NCBI RefSeq assembly: GCF_000744375.1
Contig: NZ_JQLU01000005.1
Coordinates: forward strand, 2,403,496-2,467,495
DNA: 64,000 nt
DNA from: Carnobacterium gallinarum DSM 4847
GTDB lineage: Bacteria > Bacillota > Bacilli > Lactobacillales > Carnobacteriaceae
Reading direction: 5' to 3'
Part shown: in pieces, positions 45,924 to 54,743 of the stretch
Layout of the letters: every line of letters starts with the position of its first letter
Numbering within the stretch: the first letter of the stretch is position 1
The notes under the pieces: generated by a model
Told to the model about the DNA's origin: nothing
The model's database searches: none
What the model saw: the letters and a program-made list of their open reading frames with translations, nothing else
Made by a program: the position numbers and the translations under genes

Positions 45924-47197
45924 AAAAATTTAAATTTATGACGACATTTATTCAAACGCGTTGGCTGAGAACGTTTCAAACGGAACAAAAAGTAAAGGCT
46001 TATCAAGAAAAAAAGATTGCAGAACAAATGAAGTACATGAAGAAACATTCACCTTTTTTTAGTCGATGGAATGAAGTTACGCTTCCAACCATGGATAAAA
46101 ATTTTATGATGACCCATTTTGATGAACTGAATACAGTTGGGCTGAAAAAGGAAGAGGCGCTAGCAATTGCGCTGATGAGTGAAGAAACGCGAGAATTTGA
46201 AGAAACGATTGGGGATATTTCGGTAGGCTTATCTTCTGGAACTTCAGGACATCGTGGATTATTTGTTACGAGCCAAACCGAGCAGGCGATTTGGGCGGGA
46301 ACGATGTTAGCTAAAATGCTTCCAGAAAAACAACTTCTTCATCATAAATTAGCTTTTTTTCTAAGAGCCGATAATAATTTGTATCAAACCATCAATTCTA
46401 AAGTGATTCAATTGACTTATTTTGACATGTATCAAAGTATGATCCAACACATTCTGACATTAAACGAGTATCAACCAAGTATTCTGATTGCCCCGGCTTC
46501 AGTTTTGGTGGAACTTGGGAAAGCAGTTGAAGCTGGAAATCTTTCCATCAATCCAATCAAAGTGATTTCAGTTGCTGAAATTTTAGAAGAGCGAGATAAA
46601 ACGTATTTAAAAAAAGTTTTTCAACAAAATGTAATTCACCAAGTCTATCAATGTACCGAAGGCTTTTTAGGTTGTACGTGTAGCCATGGAACGCTTCATT
46701 TGAATGAAGATCTTGTTAAAATTGATCGGGAGTATTTAGATGATCGCCGATTTTATCCGATTATTACTGATTTTACCCGAACCTCTCAGCCAATTATAAA
46801 CTATCGCTTAAACGATATCTTAGTGCTTTCTCAAGAACGTTGTCCTTGTGGTTCGGCTTTTCAAGCAATTGAAAAAATTGAAGGGCGCTCAGATGATATT
46901 TTTGTATTTAAAGGAAAAAAACAAGCTGAAATCCGGGTTTTCCCTGATTTTATTCGCAGATGTATCTTATTTGTTCCTAATATAAGAGAATATCAAGTCA
47001 TTCAAAGGTCCCCGCATCAGATTGAGATTCATATTAATGATGTTACAACAGAACAGCGGGAACAGATGACAACTGAGTTTTCAAAATTAGCTGAAGATTT
47101 AGAATTTGAGGATCCGACCTTACTCTTTGTACCCTATGGAAATGAATTTAATAAAAAGTTAAAACGAATTAGCCGAATTAAATTGGAGGAAAAATAA
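45920..47197 (+). CDS. Adenylate-forming enzyme, F390 synthetase/PaaK-like
   Basis: A 425-residue member of the acyl/aryl-adenylating superfamily. The phosphate-binding loop is LSSGTSGHRG (near residue 105). YQCTEGFLGCTC and CPCGSAF contain paired cysteines reminiscent of the zinc site seen in PaaK/F390-synthetase-like enzymes, and IEGRSDDIF is the hinge region. It would activate a carboxylic acid as acyl-AMP. The partner is probably the ketoacyl synthase encoded next (1-base overlap, ATGA-type). Confidence 0.8.
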   Translation: MKKFKFMTTFIQTRWLRTFQTEQKVKAYQEKKIAEQMKYMKKHSPFFSRWNEVTLPTMDKNFMMTHFDELNTVGLKKEEALAIALMSEETREFEETIGDISVGLSSGTSGHRGLFVTSQTEQAIWAGTMLAKMLPEKQLLHHKLAFFLRADNNLYQTINSKVIQLTYFDMYQSMIQHILTLNEYQPSILIAPASVLVELGKAVEAGNLSINPIKVISVAEILEERDKTYLKKVFQQNVIHQVYQCTEGFLGCTCSHGTLHLNEDLVKIDREYLDDRRFYPIITDFTRTSQPIINYRLNDILVLSQERCPCGSAFQAIEKIEGRSDDIFVFKGKKQAEIRVFPDFIRRCILFVPNIREYQVIQRSPHQIEIHINDVTTEQREQMTTEFSKLAEDLEFEDPTLLFVPYGNEFNKKLKRISRIKLEEK

Positions 47198-48129
47198 TGA
47201 ATCAGATCGAAATAAAAGGATATGGAACGGCTTTACCTGCGGAGTCAATTACGTTGAATGACCAAACGAGATATCGAGTAAGTGGAGAAGAAACACAGTT
47301 GACGTTGGCGGTTGAAGCTTGCATAGCTGCGCTAGCAAAAGCCCAGCTGTCTATTGAAGACATTGATTGTATTGTGTCAGCGAGTGCTGTACCAGTTCAA
47401 CCAATTCCGTGTACGGCTGCATTGATTCATGAAAGAATTGCGATGGGATCCGATATTCCAGCAGTAGATATTAATACAACCTGTACAAGTTTTGTAACAG
47501 CTTTGGATACTTTTTCTTATCTTATTGACGCAGGACGTTATGAGAAGGTGTTGATTGTCTCTAGTGAAGTTGGTTCATTAGGCTTGAATCCTAAACAAAA
47601 AGAAAGCTATGAATTATTTAGTGATGGAGCAGCGGCGTTTGTATTATCAAAGAGTTCAAATAGTAAAAAGGGTGTTATTTATGGGATGCAACGAACTTGG
47701 TCTGAAGGAGCGCATGCTACTGAAATCCGTGGGGGATTAACTAATTTATTGCCTAGATTTTATACAGAAGAAACTCATGATGAGTATTTATTCGATATGA
47801 AAGGGAAGCAGATTTTGTCATTAGTGATTAAAAAATTGCCTAAAATGATGGAAGATTTTTATGCTGAAAGTCAGTTATCTATTGATGAAGTTGACTTTGT
47901 CATCCCGCATCAAGCGAGTCGGGCAATGCCATTAATTATGAAGAAAATAAACATTCCAGAACACAAGTTTTCTAATCTACTTGTTGATTATGGAAATATG
48001 GTGTCAGCTTCGATCCCATTTTCCTTGTGTAAAGCTTTAGATAGTGGACAGGTTAAAGAGAATGATGTCGTTGTTTTAATTGGAACGGCTGCGGGAATGA
48101 CAACGAATATCTTGGCAATAAGGCTATAA
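47197..48129 (+). CDS. Ketoacyl-ACP synthase III-like enzyme
   Basis: A 310-residue thiolase-fold condensing enzyme of the FabH type. The catalytic triad is visible: Cys96 in TTCTSF, His238 in PHQAS and Asn267 in YGNMVSAS. It is probably not the housekeeping fabH, because it lies at the end of a dedicated operon with adenylating, reducing and glycosylating enzymes. It would condense two acyl units to start or complete a lipid chain. No acyl carrier protein gene is seen in the operon, so it must borrow one or use CoA esters. Confidence 0.88.
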   Translation: MNQIEIKGYGTALPAESITLNDQTRYRVSGEETQLTLAVEACIAALAKAQLSIEDIDCIVSASAVPVQPIPCTAALIHERIAMGSDIPAVDINTTCTSFVTALDTFSYLIDAGRYEKVLIVSSEVGSLGLNPKQKESYELFSDGAAAFVLSKSSNSKKGVIYGMQRTWSEGAHATEIRGGLTNLLPRFYTEETHDEYLFDMKGKQILSLVIKKLPKMMEDFYAESQLSIDEVDFVIPHQASRAMPLIMKKINIPEHKFSNLLVDYGNMVSASIPFSLCKALDSGQVKENDVVVLIGTAAGMTTNILAIRL

Positions 48130-48262
48130 TTTTAATAACGTTAATCGTTTTATGTAGGTATAGTTAAGAAATAAAAATTAAATTAGAAATAGAAATCCAA
48201 TTTGTTGAGAAAGGGATTTCTATTTTTTTATTCTTTTTGAGAGAGCAGATTAAAGAAATACA

Positions 48263-48315
48263 TTGCGCATCAGTTATTTTGATGATACTATAATTGAGAA
48301 TGAGAATCGTTATCA
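48263..48315 (+). promoter_or_regulatory. Promoter with Fur-type box of the siderophore importer operon
   Basis: -35 TTGCGC (48263-48268), 17-bp spacer, -10 TACTAT (48286-48291). TGAGAATCGTTATCA (48301-48315) fits the 7-1-7 Fur/PerR-type consensus TGATAATNATTATCA with few mismatches and covers the expected transcription start. This predicts repression by iron-loaded Fur. Confidence 0.75.
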
Positions 48316-48379
48316 ATTGAAAAAGAGCTGATTTTAACGACGTGCATCATCAATTTATTAAGGTAGGAGGGATCATTTT

Positions 48380-49462
48380 TTGGAAGTTGATCTTAAGTTA
48401 AAAAGAATCAAGAAAGGATTATTTTCTCGAAATACGCTTACTATAGCTTTGATTGTTATTTTTTTATTTTCAATTATTTTTTCATTAGGCAATGGGCAGG
48501 CAGATATTTCGTTAACGGATATTTTTCAGATTCTTGTTTTTAAAGTTTCAAATGGCTTGGTTGGAAGTCTGGAAGGTATTAATCAAGGTGGAGTCAATAT
48601 TATTTGGTTTGTTCGTACGCCACGAGTTCTTATGTCTATTTTTGTTGGTTTGGGTTTGGCAACTAGTGGAGTTGTGATGCAGGCGGTTGTGCAAAATCCA
48701 TTAGCTGATCCATATATATTAGGGATTTCGTCAGGTGCCTCTCTAGGTGCAACTTTTGCAATTATGGTTGGCTTCGGTTCAGCAAGTATTTTCTCACAAC
48801 TGAATTTATCGTTTACAGCCTTTTTAGGCGCATTATTGGCGACTTTTTTAGTACTAGGTCTTTCTAACATTGGCGGCAGAATGACTTCGACGAAATTAGT
48901 TCTATCGGGAACAGTCATTAACTCTATTTTAGGTGCATTTTCTAGTCTAATTGTTTTTCTGGCGAATAATGCAGAAGGAATGAAAAGTGTTACCTTTTGG
49001 TCAATGGGAAGTTTAGCTTCAGCAAATTGGTCAAAATTACCACTAGTAGCTACGATTTCATTGCTTATTTTTGGCTTTTTTGCAACTCAGTTTCGCGTAC
49101 TAAATACGATGTTGTTGGGGGAGGAAGCGGCAATGACATTGGGCATCTCACTAGGACGATATCGTCGGATTTATATGGTGATAGCGGCATTATTAACGGC
49201 TTTAATCGTAGCTAATTCTGGTATGATTGGCTTTGTTGGTTTGATTATTCCACATATTGCGCGGGGAATCTATGGTTCAGATCACAAAAAATTAGTCCCT
49301 ATCTGTGGTTTTTTGGGAGCGTTATTTTTAGTTTGGACGGACTTACTCTCACGGATCATTCTACCGAATACAGATTTGCCAATTGGAATCTTAACAGCTA
49401 TTATTGGGGCACCTACTTTTATTTATATTATTGTGAAACGTGAGTATCGATTTGGAGGGTGA
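48380..49462 (+). CDS. Ferric-siderophore ABC transporter permease (FecCD family)
   Basis: A 360-residue permease with about ten membrane helices. FecCD hallmarks are present: FVRTPRVLMSIFVGLGLATSG, NPLADPYILGISSGAS and GFVGLIIPHIARG. It forms the membrane channel for iron-siderophore (or heme/cobalamin) import, probably as a homodimer since only one permease gene is present. The start is TTG with AGGAGG 11 bases upstream. First gene of the Fur-box operon; ATPase gene follows after 3 bases. Confidence 0.92.
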   Translation: MEVDLKLKRIKKGLFSRNTLTIALIVIFLFSIIFSLGNGQADISLTDIFQILVFKVSNGLVGSLEGINQGGVNIIWFVRTPRVLMSIFVGLGLATSGVVMQAVVQNPLADPYILGISSGASLGATFAIMVGFGSASIFSQLNLSFTAFLGALLATFLVLGLSNIGGRMTSTKLVLSGTVINSILGAFSSLIVFLANNAEGMKSVTFWSMGSLASANWSKLPLVATISLLIFGFFATQFRVLNTMLLGEEAAMTLGISLGRYRRIYMVIAALLTALIVANSGMIGFVGLIIPHIARGIYGSDHKKLVPICGFLGALFLVWTDLLSRIILPNTDLPIGILTAIIGAPTFIYIIVKREYRFGG

Positions 49463-49465
49463 AGA

Positions 49466-50227
49466 ATGAGTTTAGATGTTCAAAATTTAAGTATAAAGCT
49501 TGGCAAAAAGCAGATTATTCAAGATCTATCCCTCTCCATGAACACCAATCAATTTGTTGGGATTATTGGAGCCAATGGAAGCGGAAAATCGACCTTACTA
49601 AAATCAATTTATAAAAGTTTAAAGCCTGAATCAGGGACTATTTATTATAATAAATTAGATATTTTGGATTCTTCAGCAAAGATTGTTTCACAAAAATTGG
49701 GAGTTGTTAGTCAATTCAATGAGTTGAGTTTTGATTTAACCGTTTTTCAGATGGTGTTACTTGGTCGAACGCCACATAAAAAATTATTAGAATCGGATAC
49801 AGCAGAAGATTTAGCCATTGTTGAACGAGCATTAGCTGAAATGAATTTAACGACATATCGGGATGAAAGTTTTTTAGCCTTATCAGGTGGCGAAAAGCAA
49901 CGTGTAATTCTAGCTCGTGCGTTGACCCAACAACCAGAGTTTTTGATTCTTGATGAGCCAACCAATCATTTGGATATTCGGTATCAATTAGAATTAATGG
50001 AACGAGTGAAAAATCTTGGAATTGGTGTTTGTGCGGCATTGCACGATTTAGATTTGGCTGTTGCATATTGTGATTATCTGTATGCTATGAAAGATGGGCA
50101 AATTATTGCTGAAGGAACCCCTGAGAAGTTATTTACTGAAAGTTTAGTAGAGGAGCTTTATGGGATAAAATGTTCCCTATTTAAAAATCCACTAACAAAT
50201 AAATTAGCGTTTCATTATTATGTATAA
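49466..50227 (+). CDS. Ferric-siderophore ABC transporter ATPase (FecE/FhuC family)
   Basis: A 253-residue ATPase. Walker A GANGSGKST is near residue 36, signature LSGGEKQR near 137, Walker B FLILDEPTNHLD near 158, switch His in ALHDLDLA. It powers the permease encoded just upstream. All motifs are intact and the length is standard. Confidence 0.95.
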   Translation: MSLDVQNLSIKLGKKQIIQDLSLSMNTNQFVGIIGANGSGKSTLLKSIYKSLKPESGTIYYNKLDILDSSAKIVSQKLGVVSQFNELSFDLTVFQMVLLGRTPHKKLLESDTAEDLAIVERALAEMNLTTYRDESFLALSGGEKQRVILARALTQQPEFLILDEPTNHLDIRYQLELMERVKNLGIGVCAALHDLDLAVAYCDYLYAMKDGQIIAEGTPEKLFTESLVEELYGIKCSLFKNPLTNKLAFHYYV

Positions 50228-50249
50228 ATTAAAAGGAGTCGATGATAAA

Positions 50250-51263
50250 ATGAAAAAAATTATTGGCAGTGTATTTGCTGTTATAGTACTTATTTTCCTG
50301 ACAGCATGTGGGGGAAATGAAACCCAACAAGAAACAAAGGATACCACTGCAAGTAATTACCCTGTGACTATTGGGAATTATAGTAAAGCGGAAGGTGCTA
50401 CAGAATGGCAGAAAAAAGAGCAAACCTTTAAAAAAATGCCTGAACGAGTTTTGGTGAATACGAGACCGGCAGCAGAGTTGATGCTACGTCTTGGATTAGA
50501 CAAACAAATTGCAGGTGTTGGAGCTACATTTGGCATTGCAGATGAGTTGGTTGCAAAGCAATTTGATCAACTAAATCATCTTGGAGATAGTTATATTAGT
50601 AAGGAAGTTGCTTTAAGTGTTGATCCAGATATGATATATGGTCGTGGTAGTTTATTTGAAAATGAAGAATGGGGTAATGGAACAGTAGATTCTATTAATG
50701 AAATGGGCATTCCAACGTATGTTGTTGAAACGTCAATTCCCGGAGCTACCTTTAATTCAGTTTATAAAGATATTGAAAATCTAGGTCAAATTTTTAATGT
50801 ACCAGATGAAGCTGAAAAATTTACTAAAGAGCTAAAAGAACGACAAGCGAAACTAAATAAAAAAGTAGCCGATATAAAGAAAGAACAAACTTTTGCATAT
50901 TTGCATATGAATGAACCAACAGAAGTTTTAGTGTATTCGGCATATGGTGAAAGTTTTTTCAATGATGCATTTGCTACTATTAAGTTGAATAATGCTTTTA
51001 AAGACATTAAAGGAGATGTGTCGATTGAGACCTTGATTGAAACAGATCCAGATGTCTTAATAGTACCAGATTGGTCTACCTATAAAGATGGCGTGAAAAA
51101 AGAAGACATGATTCGTGCCATTTTAGAAAATAAAAAACTAGCTAGTATGAAAGCTATTAAAAATAAGCAGGTTTATGCGGTAGATTACAATTATATGTTT
51201 GGATACGGGTATCAATCCTTAACAGGAATGGAACTATTAGCCACAGAATTATATGGAAAATAA
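50250..51263 (+). CDS. Iron-siderophore-binding lipoprotein
   Basis: A 337-residue substrate-binding protein. The signal peptide ends in a lipobox LTAC (Cys near residue 20), so it is lipid-anchored outside the cell. The body has the FecB/BtuF pattern: PERVLVNTRPAAELMLRLGL, then DPDMIYGRGS, then ETDPDVLIVPDW. I chose ATG 50250, with AAAGGAG upstream, rather than an in-frame ATG at 50220 that would destroy the signal peptide. It delivers ferric chelate to the permease. Confidence 0.93.
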   Translation: MKKIIGSVFAVIVLIFLTACGGNETQQETKDTTASNYPVTIGNYSKAEGATEWQKKEQTFKKMPERVLVNTRPAAELMLRLGLDKQIAGVGATFGIADELVAKQFDQLNHLGDSYISKEVALSVDPDMIYGRGSLFENEEWGNGTVDSINEMGIPTYVVETSIPGATFNSVYKDIENLGQIFNVPDEAEKFTKELKERQAKLNKKVADIKKEQTFAYLHMNEPTEVLVYSAYGESFFNDAFATIKLNNAFKDIKGDVSIETLIETDPDVLIVPDWSTYKDGVKKEDMIRAILENKKLASMKAIKNKQVYAVDYNYMFGYGYQSLTGMELLATELYGK

Positions 51264-51281
51264 AGAATTGGGGGAAAGTAT

Positions 51282-52304
51282 ATGAAGCAAGCATTAGTAG
51301 ATGTAGTGATTATTGGTGGGGGACCAGCTGGTTTGTATGCTTCTTTTTATGGCGGATTAAGGGATTTAAAAGTTACAGTATTAGAGGCTCAAGAGAATTT
51401 AGGTGGGAAATTAAACTTTTATCCGCAAAAATTTGTTTGGGATGTTGGAGGAATGGCAGGAACAAAAGGTGAGGAAATCTGTCAAAATTTAATTCAGCAA
51501 GGAATGTTATTTGGGGCGACTATTTATACAAATAGTCCGGCTATTGGTCTGACTAAAAGTGAGAATCTTTTTTATGTAGAAGATCAACAAGGCCGGATTC
51601 ACCCCTGTCGAACAGTATTGTTAGCAATTGGAGGTGGAATTATTTCTCCTAAAAAGTTAACTATCCCTATTTCAAAAATAGTTAGTAAAAACCTACACTA
51701 TACCTTTCCAAAGCATAAAGCGATTCAGAAAAAGAGGGTCTTTGTCTCTGGTGGTGGTGACGCAGCGATTGATTATGCTAATGAATGTTTGGAATTAGCT
51801 AAAGAGGTAACCTTAGTCTATCGTGGCGAAAAAATCAAAGCTCATGAAGCTTCTTTAGCTAGTTTTATTGCTGGTGGAGGCAAGGTGAGACTGAATACAG
51901 TGATTGTAGATGTACAGGAAGGGACTAAAAGTGAATTAGAAGTTAGCTTGAACTGTCAAGGAAAGACTGAAAAGTTAGCTGCGGATCACCTGCTGATTCA
52001 GCATGGATATGACTACAATAGTGCCTTTTTGGATGGTGTGCCTTTTGAATTTTTAAAAGAACAAGATTATTATTTAAAATGTCTTGAGCCTACCCAAACA
52101 AATATTCCTGGTATATTTGCAGCAGGGGATAGTCAATCTTATGCAGGAAAATTGTATTTATTAGCGGGAGCTTTTCAGGATGGTGCTAACAGCATCAATC
52201 AGATTAAACAGTATTTGGAGCCTAAAAGTTATGGACAAGCCATGGTTTCATCACATAATGACAAGTTTAATGAAATGAATCATGAATTATTATGGACTGA
52301 GTAG
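51282..52304 (+). CDS. Type 2 ferredoxin-NADP+ reductase-like flavoprotein
   Basis: A 340-residue thioredoxin-reductase-like FAD/NADP protein without the redox CxxC, as in Bacillus YumC-type FNRs. FAD motif GGGPAGLYASFYGG is near residue 13, NADP motif VSGGGDAAIDYA near 155, C-terminal FAD motif GIFAAGDSQSY near 281. Being in the Fur-box operon, it may supply electrons to reduce imported ferric chelates. A terminator follows at 52317-52356. Confidence 0.9.
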   Translation: MKQALVDVVIIGGGPAGLYASFYGGLRDLKVTVLEAQENLGGKLNFYPQKFVWDVGGMAGTKGEEICQNLIQQGMLFGATIYTNSPAIGLTKSENLFYVEDQQGRIHPCRTVLLAIGGGIISPKKLTIPISKIVSKNLHYTFPKHKAIQKKRVFVSGGGDAAIDYANECLELAKEVTLVYRGEKIKAHEASLASFIAGGGKVRLNTVIVDVQEGTKSELEVSLNCQGKTEKLAADHLLIQHGYDYNSAFLDGVPFEFLKEQDYYLKCLEPTQTNIPGIFAAGDSQSYAGKLYLLAGAFQDGANSINQIKQYLEPKSYGQAMVSSHNDKFNEMNHELLWTE

Positions 52305-52316
52305 TGGTTAAGGAAG

Positions 52317-52356
52317 GAGTAAGAATGGTCTTCACATGACGTTCTTACTCTTTTTT
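52317..52356 (+). terminator. Terminator of the siderophore operon
   Basis: GAGTAAGAA (52317-52325) / TTCTTACTC (52342-52350) with a 16-base loop, followed by six T. Confidence 0.88.
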
Positions 52357-52455
52357 GTTTGTAATCAATGAAATTAACTAAAGATGCTTCTAAAATAGTT
52401 TGATTTTTACAAAAATTGTGATAGTCTAACGATATACTTTTTAAGGAGTTGTCCA

Positions 52456-53607
52456 ATGGAAAGAATCATAAATCAAAGCTTGGCTTTAGGAATTCCGTTG
52501 TTTTTATTTTTTATGGATTTTTATTTAGCATGTAGTCTTTATATACTAGCTTACAGCGGGTGGATTGTTTTTAATAGACGTTTAGTTATTCTTCAGCATT
52601 TAAAGAAAGTGAGAAATGAGCGTGGAAAGATTAAAAATCTAGACTATCATTTTATTACAGATGATGCGAATGTGCTGGATCGGATAAGTCGACAAAATTT
52701 ATTTGAAGGGTTAACTGTATCTACTTTTTTCACGTATTTTATTGGGCTACTGGATGTTTTTGCTATTCAATACCTACTCAATGAAGCATCTCAAAGTCAA
52801 GAAGATTCACCCTTTATCTTTTTTGGATTAGCAGTACTCATTTTTATCGCTTTTATTGGTCAATTTTTATCGTTTGCATTTAAACATACGACTCTCATTT
52901 ATTGTTTAATTCCCATTGTATCTGCTGTTATTTTTGGAATAGCAAGATATTCTAATGCAGATTCAATTTTATCTAAGTTGCCGCTATATGGCAGTTTTAT
53001 CGTTTATTTAATGATATCTTTGACCCTCTATTTACTCATTACGTTTTTATATCCTGTTTTTATTCTACGAAATTTAAATGCGACGACGGTTATTATTGGT
53101 TCAATCCTGACCTTGATTGTAACGATTTTTGGTTATTTTGTCTCAGAGTATTTGACTCAAGAAATTGTTATAAATTTAAATCGATTTGGTATGGAAGGAT
53201 TATTGCCTCAAAATGCTAAAAGTTTTTTATCAGACAATAAGGAGTTCGCCGAATTAAGTACGCGCTTTTTTGAAAGAGAGAAAAAAATTATAGTCAATCG
53301 ATATATCGGAATTGTTTCATCTGGAATAACCTTATCTTTTGTATTAGGTGGATTGTTAGTGACACGAAAGCTAACAAATGCTAAGAAAAAAGCTAAGAAA
53401 ATCTATCGAAATAAAATTAGTCATGGCAGATTTAATTATCAAGATATCAAAGAATGTGGCTATTATGGTGGCGAAGAATATGAAAATTTGTTGTTAACTA
53501 ATCCAGTAACTTTAGCTATGATTCTTCAAGAAGAAGGAGACTTGATTATCCCTAAACTGACAATCAATCAGCGCATAAAAACCTTTTTTTCTAGGAAAAA
53601 AAGGTGA
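52456..53607 (+). CDS. Polytopic membrane protein of unknown function
   Basis: A 383-residue protein with about six to seven hydrophobic segments (about 9-35, 92-112, 127-147, 152-167, 180-200, 210-232, 290-310). The C-terminal ~75 residues are hydrophilic and basic (KLTNAKKKAKKIYRNK). I do not recognise the family. It lies alone between the siderophore operon and the CRISPR locus; AAGGAG precedes its ATG. Confidence 0.65.
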   Translation: MERIINQSLALGIPLFLFFMDFYLACSLYILAYSGWIVFNRRLVILQHLKKVRNERGKIKNLDYHFITDDANVLDRISRQNLFEGLTVSTFFTYFIGLLDVFAIQYLLNEASQSQEDSPFIFFGLAVLIFIAFIGQFLSFAFKHTTLIYCLIPIVSAVIFGIARYSNADSILSKLPLYGSFIVYLMISLTLYLLITFLYPVFILRNLNATTVIIGSILTLIVTIFGYFVSEYLTQEIVINLNRFGMEGLLPQNAKSFLSDNKEFAELSTRFFEREKKIIVNRYIGIVSSGITLSFVLGGLLVTRKLTNAKKKAKKIYRNKISHGRFNYQDIKECGYYGGEEYENLLLTNPVTLAMILQEEGDLIIPKLTINQRIKTFFSRKKR

Positions 53608-54186
53608 CAGGTTACGTGTAGATACCTCTATTTAGAAGAGAAAGTAATAACAGTTTGGCTGGATAGAAGTTGGCCGAATATTTATCGTCCAGCATTTTCC
53701 ATTGTCTTCAATAGAGCAAATAAGTAAAGTTACTAATTTACTAGTAAGTAAGGCATCCTTAATAAGTCATTTAACCACTTTATTTAGAATATGAATATGC
53801 CCAATGAAGCCAATTTAAAGGCAACATATCCCTATATTGTTAAAGCTGTTAGTAATGGTGGAAATAGTACAGATGTGAGTATTGCCATTACCGTGAAAAC
53901 TGTGAACTGCTGAAATAACTGAGTTAGAAGTTCCAAGTGCTGCACCAGAACGGAAATTAGGAGGCTTATTTAATTCGATGTATTATCAAGTGGAGAATAA
54001 AATCAGTTATATTATGTCGTTGTGATTAGGCACAAGAACTATGAGTCTGGGAATCTAGGATTGTAGCTTAATTAAATAAGTAACAAGTTAGAGATAAGAT
54101 TTATGTAGAGTCATGGTTCTATGTAGATCTTATTTTTTGAGATAGTGGGTGTTTGTTGGCAGATTTTTGGACAAGGAAAAATGCGG
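53608..54186. other. Decayed region upstream of CRISPR array A
   Basis: No intact gene. A 40-codon open segment at 53791-53913 (ATYPYIVKAVSNGGNSTDV) resembles the end of a bacterial Ig-like domain from a surface protein, and the following ~90 bases also read like short protein fragments, so this is probably an eroded surface-protein gene. The last part leads into the CRISPR promoter. Confidence 0.4.
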
Positions 54187-54223
54187 TTGAAGGGTTGGGA
54201 CATATGTGTTATGGTAGATAGGT
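54187..54223 (+). promoter_or_regulatory. Promoter abutting CRISPR array A
   Basis: -35 TTGAAG (54187-54192), 17-bp spacer ending in TGT, -10 TATGGT (54210-54215), making an extended -10 (TGnTATGGT). Only 8 bases separate the -10 from the first repeat at 54224, so the transcript should start at or just before that repeat. The same geometry is found before array B. Confidence 0.65.
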
Positions 54224-54360
54224 ATTAAAGACTACCCCTAAATGTAAGGGGACTATAACGAATGAAGAGGGGAGGCTCGTTCGACTTAGATTAAAGACTA
54301 CCCCTAAATGTAAGGGGACTATAACAACAATTGCATTAACTATGGATAGGCTACAATTAA
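54224..54360 (+). CRISPR. CRISPR array A, leader-proximal part
   Basis: Two complete 36-base repeats (54224-54259, 54290-54325) with 30-base spacers at 54260-54289 and 54326-54355, then the first five bases (ATTAA) of a third repeat at 54356-54360, where the IS3-family element begins. The repeat starts ATTAAAGACTA, has stem ACCCC/GGGGA around loop TAAATGTAA, and ends GACTATAAC. The hairpin in the 5' part followed by the spacer fits a Cas13a crRNA read left to right. Confidence 0.95.
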
Positions 54361-54417
54361 CTAGACAGAAAAATTAAGGTGTGTAGACTAGAAGAAAACA
54401 TACCAGGAGGAATTTTT

Positions 54418-54708
54418 ATGTCTAAGAGAACACGAAGAACTTTTTCACAAGAATTCAAGCAACAAATCGTCAATCTTTACTTAGCTGGAAAGCCACGTGT
54501 AGAAATCATTCGAGAATATGAACTAACGGCTTCAGCATTTGACAAATGGGTAAAGCAATCTAAAACGAGTGGTTCATTCAAAGAAAAAGATAATCTTACG
54601 CCTGAACAAAAAGAATTGTTAGAACTACGTAAAAGAAACCAGCAATTAGAAATGGAAAATGATATTTTAAAGCAAGCAGCGCTGATATTCGGACGAAGAG
54701 ACAAGTAA
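54418..54708 (+). CDS. IS3-family transposase OrfA
   Basis: A 96-residue DNA-binding protein: helix-turn-helix of the IS3 OrfA type (RRTFSQEFKQQIVNLYLAGK) followed by a leucine-zipper-like helix (ELLELRKRNQQLEMENDILK). ATG 54418 has AGGAGG just upstream; a GTG at 54379 has no such site. Near its end TTTAAAG (54666-54672), read T-TTA-AAG, is a canonical -1 slippage heptamer leading into orfB. Confidence 0.92.
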   Translation: MSKRTRRTFSQEFKQQIVNLYLAGKPRVEIIREYELTASAFDKWVKQSKTSGSFKEKDNLTPEQKELLELRKRNQQLEMENDILKQAALIFGRRDK

Positions 54709-54743
54709 TCGATGCGAATAAGCATCTTTACCCTATATCAGCG

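Noticed and set aside
48997-49215. Alternative-frame ORF inside the FecCD permease
   Set aside because: It is a shifted frame of an intact permease gene; no frameshift signal or ribosome-binding site supports it.
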